64,000 nt of DNA from Endozoicomonas sp. 8E (GTDB taxonomy: Bacteria; Pseudomonadota; Gammaproteobacteria; Pseudomonadales; Endozoicomonadaceae), in contig NZ_CP120717.1 of NCBI RefSeq assembly GCF_032883915.1, forward strand, positions 2,487,697 through 2,551,696. The letters are read 5' to 3'. Shown here piece after piece: positions 45,417 through 53,116 of the stretch. The position numbers were made by a program, and so were the translations under genes. The notes beneath the pieces are model-generated. The model worked only from the letters and a program-made list of their open reading frames with translations, had not been told where the DNA came from and searched no databases. The first letter of the stretch is position 1, and the number at the start of each line of letters is the position of its first letter.

Positions 45417-45620
45417 TTGCTGATGGGCCATTCTGGCCTTGGAGAAGATAACCGGATAGCTCAATCCGAAAAAAAATCATCATGGGCTCGGCGACAGAGC
45501 CTGCTAACAGGCTGCACAGTATTATTGTTGTGTTTTGTCATAGTGGGTGTTTTCCTGTTCCTGTTTCCCTTGGCTGGCATCAATCCCGTATTAGCTTTAA
45601 TGCGTTGGTTACGGAACTAA
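45417..45620 (+). CDS. Possible small membrane protein (low support)
   Basis: A 67-codon frame with one strong hydrophobic segment (LLLCFVIVGVFLFLFPLAG) and a basic end (MRWLRN). Its 3' end lies in the leader shared by the repeat-protein genes, and PVLAL-like wording persists in the other leaders. However, its middle overlaps, antisense, a decayed lipoprotein gene start, which may explain the hydrophobic segment. I consider it uncertain. Confidence 0.25.
   Translation: MLMGHSGLGEDNRIAQSEKKSSWARRQSLLTGCTVLLLCFVIVGVFLFLFPLAGINPVLALMRWLRN
45490..45560 (-). pseudogene. Remnant of the small lipoprotein gene start
   Basis: It is similar to 40451-40537, which spans the signal-peptide codons and upstream DNA of the lipoprotein gene. 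The segment GGCTGCACAGTATTATTGTT is identical in both. A ~16-base deletion in the signal-peptide codons puts the lipobox out of frame, so the copy cannot make the lipoprotein. Confidence 0.7.
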
Positions 45621-45774
45621 ATTAATTAACTGCTGTCATAACATTCGATCAAATTCTTTTGCGCTAGGGTCTGTCAGGAGAATTCACTATCAAGCTGGCA
45701 TTCAATGGTTTGCAGATCCCGCAGATGACTTGATCGTACTTTAACTAAAAAAAACTTTCATGGAGGAATTAATC
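45572..45774 (+). promoter_or_regulatory. Shared leader, copy 1, upstream of RING/repeat protein 1
   Basis: About 200 bases, starting GGCTGGCATCAATCCCG, are conserved with 47571-47775 and, from TTAGCTTTAATGCG onward, with 52917-53116. It ends in a GGAGG ribosome site. Such a long non-coding match implies a common promoter or regulatory leader copied with the genes. Confidence 0.7.
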
Positions 45775-47394
45775 ATGATAAATCCAAACTCAACTCACCC
45801 GGTTGATCGTTCTCAAAATAGCCAACCTGCTGAAGCAGGTAATCATTGTCCTATATGCAAAAAAGTGTTTGGCAGAAATGTGACTGTCACTGCTTGTTGT
45901 TCAAAAAAAATTGACACTGGCTGTTTGCGACAGGCGTTTCAAGCTACTCCACTGGAGGCAAGGCTAAAATGCCCATTATGCAAAGCCAGGCAGCCTGATT
46001 CAGCGCAATCAGAACCTTCATTAGTCAGCGTAGGGGCGCAGCGAAACATACCAGTTTCCTTTAACGAGCCTCAGGGTGCCTGTTTGTCACAATCGGCCTC
46101 AGGTGGTTTTTCCGCTGCTCAAATAGCAGAGATGCCGACACTTCACGGAGGACAGATTTATATTCTGCCTACTCAGGGGCTGAGACAAAAGTGTATTCAG
46201 GGCACCAGTCGAGGGCAAACGGACGAAACCTGGGCACTGAGAAACGATCTGGTAAAGGCTTTGAATAACGGGTTGTGGGATGAAGTATATCGTTTGCAGC
46301 GCATTATCCGGGACACTGGGGCAAGTCAGACGGACAGAGTGCTCAGGGTAAGGCCGACGCAAGACGCCAAGCTGGCACTGAGTCACAAGCTGATAGAGGC
46401 TGTGAATAATGGCTTGTGGGATAACGCAGATCTTTTACAGCAGGTTATTAAGAGCATCGATGCATGGCTGGCATACGAAGACCAGCAGGCACTGGCTAAC
46501 AAATTGATGGAGGCTGTGAATGATGAGTCTTGGGATATTGCAGATCATTTACAGCAGATTTTTAAAGGCACCTGGACAATACTGCCGAACGAAGACATGA
46601 AGGCACTGAGTCATAAGCTGATAGACGCTGTGAATAATGGATCGTGGGAAAACGCATATAATTTGCAAGGCATTATCCAGGGCACCATGACAAGGCTGAC
46701 GGACGACGACCAGCGGGCACTGATTAACATGTTGATAGAGGCTGTGAACAATGGGTTATGGGAAAGAGCATTTAGTTTGCAACGCATTATCCAGGGCACC
46801 GGGGCAAGGTTGATGGACGATGCTACTATGGCAAGGCTGACGGACGACGACCAGCGGGCACTGAGTAACATGCTGATAAAGGCTGTGCAAAATGGGTTGT
46901 GGGATGACGCAAATAGTTTTCAAGGTATTATCCAGAGCACCGGAGCAAGGCCGACAGACGACGACCAACGGGTACTGAGTGACATGCTGATAGAGGCTGT
47001 GAATAATGAGTCCTGGGATAACGCCCATAGAATTCAATGCATTTTCGAGGGCATCGGAGCAAGACTGATGGACGATGGCAAGGTGACAAGGCTGACGTAC
47101 GAAGCTCAGCAGGCACTGAGTGACAAGCTGATAGAGGCCCTGGAAAATGAGTCTTTGGATAAAGCGGATATTTTCCAGAAGATTATTAAGAGCAGCGGAG
47201 CAAGGACGACGTACAAAGCTCGTGATCTAGTGGAATTTAAGCTGATTCAAACCATAACATATAGTGATTTGAGAGGAAACACATCGCGAATGGAAGACAT
47301 TATGCGCGGCATTGGGATGAATATCCCCCCATCAGTCGCGCAGGCTATGCATATCTTGTCTGAAGGGACGTATAGAGCAATGTTCGACTATTAG
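45775..47394 (+). CDS. RING-like plus 38-residue repeat protein 1
   Basis: A 539-residue protein. The N-terminus has a RING-like cysteine pattern: C25-P-I-C28, C41 C42, C50, C66-P-L-C69. The histidines of a true RING-H2 are replaced (Asp at 47), so zinc binding may be partial. After a Ser/Gln-rich linker come eight to nine 38-residue repeats of the type LSxKLIEAVNNGLWDxAxxL followed by QxIIxGTGARLTDDDQRA. These look like two-helix solenoid units. RING proteins are E3 ubiquitin ligases in eukaryotes; an effector role is inferred. ATG at 45775 is set by GGAGG eight bases upstream; an ATG at 45760 overlaps that site. Confidence 0.8.
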   Translation: MINPNSTHPVDRSQNSQPAEAGNHCPICKKVFGRNVTVTACCSKKIDTGCLRQAFQATPLEARLKCPLCKARQPDSAQSEPSLVSVGAQRNIPVSFNEPQGACLSQSASGGFSAAQIAEMPTLHGGQIYILPTQGLRQKCIQGTSRGQTDETWALRNDLVKALNNGLWDEVYRLQRIIRDTGASQTDRVLRVRPTQDAKLALSHKLIEAVNNGLWDNADLLQQVIKSIDAWLAYEDQQALANKLMEAVNDESWDIADHLQQIFKGTWTILPNEDMKALSHKLIDAVNNGSWENAYNLQGIIQGTMTRLTDDDQRALINMLIEAVNNGLWERAFSLQRIIQGTGARLMDDATMARLTDDDQRALSNMLIKAVQNGLWDDANSFQGIIQSTGARPTDDDQRVLSDMLIEAVNNESWDNAHRIQCIFEGIGARLMDDGKVTRLTYEAQQALSDKLIEALENESLDKADIFQKIIKSSGARTTYKARDLVEFKLIQTITYSDLRGNTSRMEDIMRGIGMNIPPSVAQAMHILSEGTYRAMFDY

Positions 47395-47422
47395 CAAAAT
47401 TGCCGTAAGCTTTCGCCAAATC

Positions 47423-47562
47423 GAGGGGGTTGCATAAGTAGCTAGCAAAGCTGAGACAAGGCAAAAAGTGTTGAGAAAATGCAGTTTACAGGGATTGACT
47501 GAGCATTATGAGCCACTTTTTAAAGCAGTACCCGCTTTGCTTGCTACTTTTGCAACAGCCTC
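47423..47562. repeat. 140 bp MITE-like element with 28 bp inverted ends
   Basis: GAGGGGGTTGCATAAGTAGC on the left matches, inverted, GAGGCTGTTGCAAAAGTAGC on the right, and the similarity continues through AGCAAAGC (about 28 bp, few mismatches). The interior is non-coding. The ends resemble those of several IS families that begin GAGGCTGTTGCAAA, so it is probably a non-autonomous derivative. Confidence 0.75.
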
Positions 47563-47570
47563 GTTAGTGC

Positions 47571-47775
47571 GGCTGGCATCAATCCCGTTTTGGCTTTGAA
47601 GGCGTTGGTTACGGAACTAAATTAATCAACTGCTGTCAAAAAATACACGATCAAATTTTGTGGCGCTAAGGTCTGCCAGGACAATTCAGAATCAAGGTGG
47701 CGTTTAGAGGTTTGCAGATCCCGCAGATGACTGGTTCGCACTTTAACTGAAAAAACTTTCATGGAGGAATTAATC
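47571..47775 (+). promoter_or_regulatory. Shared leader, copy 2, upstream of RING/repeat protein 2
   Basis: It aligns over its whole length with 45572-45774, including the end ACTTTCATGGAGGAATTAAT just before the start codon. It begins nine bases after the MITE-like element. Confidence 0.7.
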
Positions 47776-49944
47776 ATGATAAATCCAAACTCCACTAAGC
47801 CAGTTGATCATTCTCAAAATAGCCAACCTGCTGAAGCAGGTAATAGCTGCCCTATATGCAAAATAGTGTTTGGCAGAGATGTGACCGTCACCGCTTGTTG
47901 TTCGAAAAAAATTGATACAGCCTATTTGCTACAGGCGCTTCAAGCTACTCCACTGGAGGTAAGGCTAAGATGCCCATTGTGCAACGCCGGGCAGCTTGAT
48001 TCAGCGCAATCAGAACCTTTCTCAGTCAGAGTCGGGGCGCAACGGAACATACCAGGTTTCTTTAACGAGCCTCAGGGTGCCTGTTCCTCACAATCGGCCT
48101 CTGGTAATTTTTCCGCTGCCCAAAAAGCAGAGAGAACAACAAGTCATGAAAGACAGATGGATACCCTGCCTCCCCGGGAACTTCAACAAGACAGTATTCA
48201 GGGCACCAGGGCAGGGCTGACGGAAGACGATTATTGGGCACTGATTGGCAATCTGACAGAGGCTCTGAATAATGGGTTATGGGATAAGGCATATATCATT
48301 CAACGCGCTATTCAGGACACTGGGATAAAGCTGAAGCCCAGTTACATCTGGGTGAAGAATGACGCTAAACTGGCACTGGGTAACATGCTCATAGAGGCCG
48401 TGGACATTGGGTTTTGGGAAAAGGCAGATCTTTTACAGCAGATTTTTAAGAGCATCGGGGCAACGCCGAGCTACGACGTCCAGAAGGCACTGGGTAACAG
48501 GCTGATAGAGGCTGTGAATAATGGGTTGTGGGATGAAGCAGATAGTTTGCGATGCATTATCCAGGGCACAGGGGCAAGGCCGAGCTACGACGTCAAGAAG
48601 GCACTATTTAACAGGCTGATAGAGGCTGTGAATAATGGGTTTTGGGATAAAGCATGTAGTTTGCAATGCATTATCCAGAGCATCGTGTTACGGGTGCCGG
48701 ACAATTTCCAGGATGCACTGTGTAACAAGCTCATTGAGGCCGTGGATGATAAGTCCTGGGATAAAGCAGATATTTTACGGCAGATTATTAAGGGCACCAG
48801 GGCAATACCGCAGTTCGAACACGAGTGGGCTCTGGGTAATAGGCTGATGGAGGCTGTGAATAATGGGTTGTGGGAGGAAGTATATAGCTTGCAACGCATT
48901 ATCCAGGACACCGGGCCTCGGCCGACGAGCAAAATTCTCTGGGTAAGGCCGACGCACGAAGCCGAGCGGGCACTGAGTAACATGCTGATAGAGGCTTTGA
49001 ATAACGGGTCGTGGGATAACGCAGATCTTTTACAGCAGGTTATTAACAGCATCGGGGCAAGTCTTGCGGACGCCGACGAACGGATACTGAGTAACAAGCT
49101 GATAGAGGCTGTGAATAACGGCTTGTGGGATAACACAGATAGAATTCAACGCATTTTCCAGGGCACCGGGGCAAGGTTGTCGGATGACGACCAGCAGGCA
49201 CTGGCTAACAAACTGATGGAGGCTGTGAATAATGAGTCTTGGGATATCGCAGATCGTTTACAGCAGATTTTTAAAGGCACCTGGACAATACTGCCGAACG
49301 ATGACATGAAGGCACTGAGTCACAAGCTGATAGAGGCTGTGAATAATGGATCGTGGGAAAACGCATATAATTTGCAAGGCATTATCCAGGGCACCATGAC
49401 AAGGTTAACGGACGACGACCAGCGGCTACTGATTAACATGTTGATAGAGGCTGTGAATAATGGGCTATGGGAAAGAGCATTTAGTTTGCATCGCATTATC
49501 CAGGGCACCGGGGCAAGGTTGATGGACGATGGCACCATGGCAAGGCTGACGGACAACGCCCAGCGGGCACAGGGTAACAAGCTGATAGAGGCTGTGCAAA
49601 ATGGGTCGTGGGATGACGCAAATAGTTTTCAAGGCATTATGCAGAGCACCGGGGCAAGGCTGATGGACGATGGCACCGTGGCAAGGCTGACGGACGACGA
49701 CCAGCGGGTACTCAGTGACAAGCTGGCAGAGGCTGTGCTAAAGAGGTTGTGGGATAAGGCAAACAGTTTTCAAGGCATTATCCAGATCACCGGGGCAAGG
49801 CTGACAGACGACGACCAGCGGGCACTGAATGACATGCGGATACAGGCTGTGTATAACGATTCCTGGGATGACGCAGTTAGAATTCGATGCATTCTGGAGA
49901 GCATCGGAGCAAGGCCGATGGACGATGGCAAGGCTGACGTTTGA
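47776..49944 (+). CDS. RING-like plus 38-residue repeat protein 2, frameshifted near its end
   Basis: A 722-residue paralogue of protein 1. The RING-like N-terminus is further degraded: C25, C28, C41 C42, C66 and C69 remain, but the Cys at position 50 is Tyr. It has 14 in-frame 38-residue repeats. Repeats 9-11 (containing IFKGTWTILPN) are almost identical to repeats 3-5 of protein 1. The frame ends at ARPMDDGKADV, because eight bases present in paralogue 1 are missing at about 49927-49935. A 15th repeat continues out of frame to 50155. The shorter protein may still be made. Confidence 0.8.
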   Translation: MINPNSTKPVDHSQNSQPAEAGNSCPICKIVFGRDVTVTACCSKKIDTAYLLQALQATPLEVRLRCPLCNAGQLDSAQSEPFSVRVGAQRNIPGFFNEPQGACSSQSASGNFSAAQKAERTTSHERQMDTLPPRELQQDSIQGTRAGLTEDDYWALIGNLTEALNNGLWDKAYIIQRAIQDTGIKLKPSYIWVKNDAKLALGNMLIEAVDIGFWEKADLLQQIFKSIGATPSYDVQKALGNRLIEAVNNGLWDEADSLRCIIQGTGARPSYDVKKALFNRLIEAVNNGFWDKACSLQCIIQSIVLRVPDNFQDALCNKLIEAVDDKSWDKADILRQIIKGTRAIPQFEHEWALGNRLMEAVNNGLWEEVYSLQRIIQDTGPRPTSKILWVRPTHEAERALSNMLIEALNNGSWDNADLLQQVINSIGASLADADERILSNKLIEAVNNGLWDNTDRIQRIFQGTGARLSDDDQQALANKLMEAVNNESWDIADRLQQIFKGTWTILPNDDMKALSHKLIEAVNNGSWENAYNLQGIIQGTMTRLTDDDQRLLINMLIEAVNNGLWERAFSLHRIIQGTGARLMDDGTMARLTDNAQRAQGNKLIEAVQNGSWDDANSFQGIMQSTGARLMDDGTVARLTDDDQRVLSDKLAEAVLKRLWDKANSFQGIIQITGARLTDDDQRALNDMRIQAVYNDSWDDAVRIRCILESIGARPMDDGKADV

Positions 49945-50155
49945 AGCTCAGCAGGCACTGAGTGACAAGCTGATAGAGGCCTTGGATAATGAGTCTTGGG
50001 ATAAAGCAGATATTTTCCAGAAGATTATTAAGAGCAGCGGAGCAAGGACGACGTACAAAGTTCCTGATCTACTGGAATTTAAGCTGGTACGGAGCTTAAC
50101 GATTAATCAGTTAAGAGAAAAGTTTGGCAGAAATGTGACTGTCATTCGCTGTTGA
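49930..50155 (+). pseudogene. Out-of-frame tail of RING/repeat protein 2, with a chimeric end
   Basis: In the shifted frame the sequence reads LTFEAQQALSDKLIEALDNE and SWDKADIFQKIIKSSGARTT, matching the last full repeat of protein 1. It then ends LREKFGRNVTVIRC instead of the protein 1 tail. The last part shares 22 identical bases (50123-50144) with the RING-coding DNA of paralogue 1 (45868-45889), so the tail was rebuilt by recombination with a RING segment. Confidence 0.75.
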
Positions 50156-50296
50156 TTCGCTGTAGACGGTATAAAACTTAAACGGTTAGCTGCTGGTCGG
50201 GACAACGAAAATTTTTAGGGATTATTAAGTTCCATGCTACTTATTTGGTGCTTAAGCCCTGATAAGGAGTGGGTATTTTCTAAAGGAGTTTTAATT

Positions 50297-51889
50297 ATGT
50301 TTCCTAAACTGTCAACGATCTATATTCCGGTTCGACCCTTACCATCAGTATCTGAAAATTCTATCAAAAAATTGGATGTCGAGAATGAGAAGGGTGACCC
50401 TGAGTTCAGTATTGATCTGGATGAAATGCATGCTCGGGCCAGCCAAGAGAGTTATCTGGTTTGGGCAGGAATTGTCAGCGATAAAGCTGATCAAATAAAT
50501 CATTTTGAAATAACGGTGGCCAGGGGTGAGTCAGTTTTTCTGAAGTTTCAGCCAAAGTCAGGGTATGATTGCAAGTTTCATATGACTGCCATCAGGCACC
50601 GGGATGTGAAAATATTTCTGGTCAACGACTACACCGATAAGCGAGTGATAAAGGCTTCCAGGATAGTTGGCGAACAAGGTCAAGATAAAATATTTGTTCT
50701 GGCTGATGAGGTGCCAGATTACTCTGCAAGATTACGAAGTTTTCACCTCTTGTTACGTCATATCCAAGGCACTGACGTGAAGGAATTAATAACCCGTCTG
50801 GCAAGTAAGGGGTTTTATCTCAAAGATGGTTTTGTCCGCTGTAATGGCTGTGAATACCGTAAAACCCTGAAGCAGTTTACCGATTATATGGACTCCTCAG
50901 GGAGCTATCTGGCATCAATGAAATCCATGCTGGCTGTTGTTCAGACCATATTGGGCAAAAGTGATGTTGAACACGATGATGACAATTGTTATCTGGCCAA
51001 AACGGATAAGAAAACATTTCTCCGTGTCAGTTACCCGCCAGATCCCAAAGTCGATGGTGGGTATAGTGAACAGGGGCACTATCTTGTCTGCCAAGCTGGT
51101 CGCAAAAATTGCATCGAGTGCCCAAGCTATACCGAACGGTGGCCATACAAGAAACTGAAAGAAATTTATGCAGAGCATCCGCAAAAGAAGTACCGTGATC
51201 GTTTCCTCAATCACGATAATCAATCTTTTCTGTTTACCACAACGGTTCCAAAATCGGCAATGCTGTCTCAGGATGATTTAATTTATGAGGCTTCGCAGAT
51301 TAAAACCGATCTTGATGGGTTGCGACAAAAGTATAATGATTTTCAGCGCTTGGTGGATCAGTTATCGGATCATAATCCAGAGTTAGTCAAAGCATTAAAT
51401 TTGCCTGCGATACAAAGCCTTTTATCCCCTGAAATTGGCATGCTTTTTTCCAGAATCATCTTCAAAATCGGCGAGAAATCGGCCAAAAACCTGTCATGTC
51501 ATGATAAACAGGGCTTGCGCCATTTGCTTGATCAATTGCTGACATTTATCGAACATCAAGGTGGTGATGTTGGCGATAAAGGCTTTAAGTGTCTCGGTAT
51601 ATACGCCGACGAAAACGATGCTAAAAAAGCTGCACGCAAGGAATTTTCAGCACTGTCAGGGCAAAGCGAAATATCACCAATGCAGCAGCAGTGGCAGGAG
51701 CTTAAAACAGGGTTTGCCCAGGCTATTACCTCCACAATACTGAGACCTTTACTTAAGATACTCACCACCGACGGGATGGGTGATCACGTCATGAGTAAAA
51801 TCTTTGGCGTCAGTGTGGACCCTGTCCCGCCGCCCATAATGCCAGCCCCTGCATCCGTGATGTCCGTGCGAAGACGCAAGGCATCGTAA
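50297..51889 (+). CDS. Unknown 530-residue protein with a Cys-rich, faintly BIR-like stretch
   Basis: No family is recognised with confidence. ATG at 50297 has AAAGGAG nine bases upstream. No signal peptide is seen. Around residues 165-190, LASKGFYLKDGFVRCNGCEY resembles the first half of an IAP/BIR zinc domain (A..GFY, then V.C..C), but the later His and Cys are not at the expected spacing. A second Cys group follows (HYLVCQAGRKNCIECPSY, about 261-278). The C-terminal half is helical and ends in a Pro-rich, basic tail. It lies between two RING/repeat genes, so an effector role is likely by context only. Confidence 0.72.
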   Translation: MFPKLSTIYIPVRPLPSVSENSIKKLDVENEKGDPEFSIDLDEMHARASQESYLVWAGIVSDKADQINHFEITVARGESVFLKFQPKSGYDCKFHMTAIRHRDVKIFLVNDYTDKRVIKASRIVGEQGQDKIFVLADEVPDYSARLRSFHLLLRHIQGTDVKELITRLASKGFYLKDGFVRCNGCEYRKTLKQFTDYMDSSGSYLASMKSMLAVVQTILGKSDVEHDDDNCYLAKTDKKTFLRVSYPPDPKVDGGYSEQGHYLVCQAGRKNCIECPSYTERWPYKKLKEIYAEHPQKKYRDRFLNHDNQSFLFTTTVPKSAMLSQDDLIYEASQIKTDLDGLRQKYNDFQRLVDQLSDHNPELVKALNLPAIQSLLSPEIGMLFSRIIFKIGEKSAKNLSCHDKQGLRHLLDQLLTFIEHQGGDVGDKGFKCLGIYADENDAKKAARKEFSALSGQSEISPMQQQWQELKTGFAQAITSTILRPLLKILTTDGMGDHVMSKIFGVSVDPVPPPIMPAPASVMSVRRRKAS

Positions 51890-52007
51890 ATGTAAAAAAA
51901 ATGGCTCTTCAGGGATATCTGTGGGTAAAAATGAGTCAATTTGACAGGTAGAAGCACCAGCGGCTGATTTTTGATAGGTTTTTTGTTACAAAAAAATAAC
52001 AAAAAAT

Positions 52008-52895
52008 AAGACACCCATTAAAAAAAAAATAATAAAAAAAAATAAGACACCCATTAAATAAATAAGACATTTAAAAACTGTATTCCCAAAAAAGGATCTG
52101 AAAACCTATCTTCGAATAGCTTATCAACGAGCCATACAGGAGCATTCGACGAACAGAGTCTACTCAGGCCATGATTCAGACAACACAAACTTATTCCGAC
52201 TTAAAGTCGAGGAGGGATAAAGAGAAAGTGTTTAATTTCTTAACTGACTTCTACGCTAACCTGTCAGATACAAACGGCTACAGACGTTTAAGCCTTGAAG
52301 CCACTTCTGTCCGGCTTCAAGTGCATAAGCCTTCATCGCCTCCAGACGGCCAACTGCTCGATAAAAACGATTATTCCATTGCATGGTTTTCAGCCACTCA
52401 TCAGGATCAATTTCCAGTCTTTCAAGAATAGGAGGGGTACACGACGGGATGGAACCTTTCTTATCTGTTCTGACAACGCGGCCAGTCCAGTCAACCAGTT
52501 CCAGATAGTCGTGAAGAAGGTAGGGAAGGGCAACGTCCGTAAAGCGTCCTTTACACTCGTCTTCTTTAGATGACTGATTGATGTGCAAAACCACATGATG
52601 ATGGTTCGACATGACAGCGTAAGCGCAGACTTCGATAGCGAAGACTGAAACCAGTTCCCGCAGTTTATCCACCCACCCACTGGCGGCGATGCTCGTAGTT
52701 CTTGCCAGTCAGGTGGTTCTCTCCACAGAGGTAAGCCTGACGGACACATCTTGCCATGCAGTGTTAGTAAGGCGTTGAGCCGGGGACAATCAGGGTATTG
52801 CGAGCTTGGGCCATGAAGTCACCTGTCTGGGCAAAAAATCAGTTGTGGGTGAAAAGTAGACCAGGTGAATGGTAAAGCAAATTTATGGGTGTCTT
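52008..52895 (-). mobile_element. RAYT/IS200-like element, copy 2 (internally deleted) plus an extra left end
   Basis: Its left end AAGACACCCAT is at 52044, with another at 52008, and its right end ATGGGTGTCTT at 52885-52895. Two internal deletions shorten it to ~850 bp. The right end abuts leader copy 3, so the element sits in, or cut into, that leader. Confidence 0.8.
52256..52814 (-). pseudogene. RAYT transposase remnant, copy 2
   Basis: The start codon region (minus strand from 52814) and the last ~95 codons match copies 1 and 3. Two deletions remove most of the middle, including the YVDLNPIRAG region. A one-base change near 52672 shifts the frame after VVDKLREL. The HUH stretch survives as MSNHHHVVLHIN. 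It cannot encode an active enzyme. Confidence 0.88.
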
Positions 52896-52916
52896 TTTTT
52901 CTTTTTTATTTTTTTC

Positions 52917-53116
52917 TTAGCTTTAATGCGTTGGCTACGGAACTAAATCAATTAACGGCTATCAAATGTACATCGAACAAACTCTGTGGCGCTCTGTTCT
53001 GCCAGAAGAATTCAGAATCATGGCACCCTGTGCAGGCTTATAGGCTTGCGTTGCAATGCCCGCACATGACTTGTGTGCACTTTATTTGATAAAAAACTAC
53101 CAGGGAGGCATTTAAA
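52917..53116 (+). promoter_or_regulatory. Shared leader, copy 3, upstream of RING/repeat protein 3
   Basis: From TTAGCTTTAATGCG it follows leaders 1 and 2, though more diverged, to a GGGAGG ribosome site. Its first ~20 bases are missing because the RAYT right end takes their place. Confidence 0.6.
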
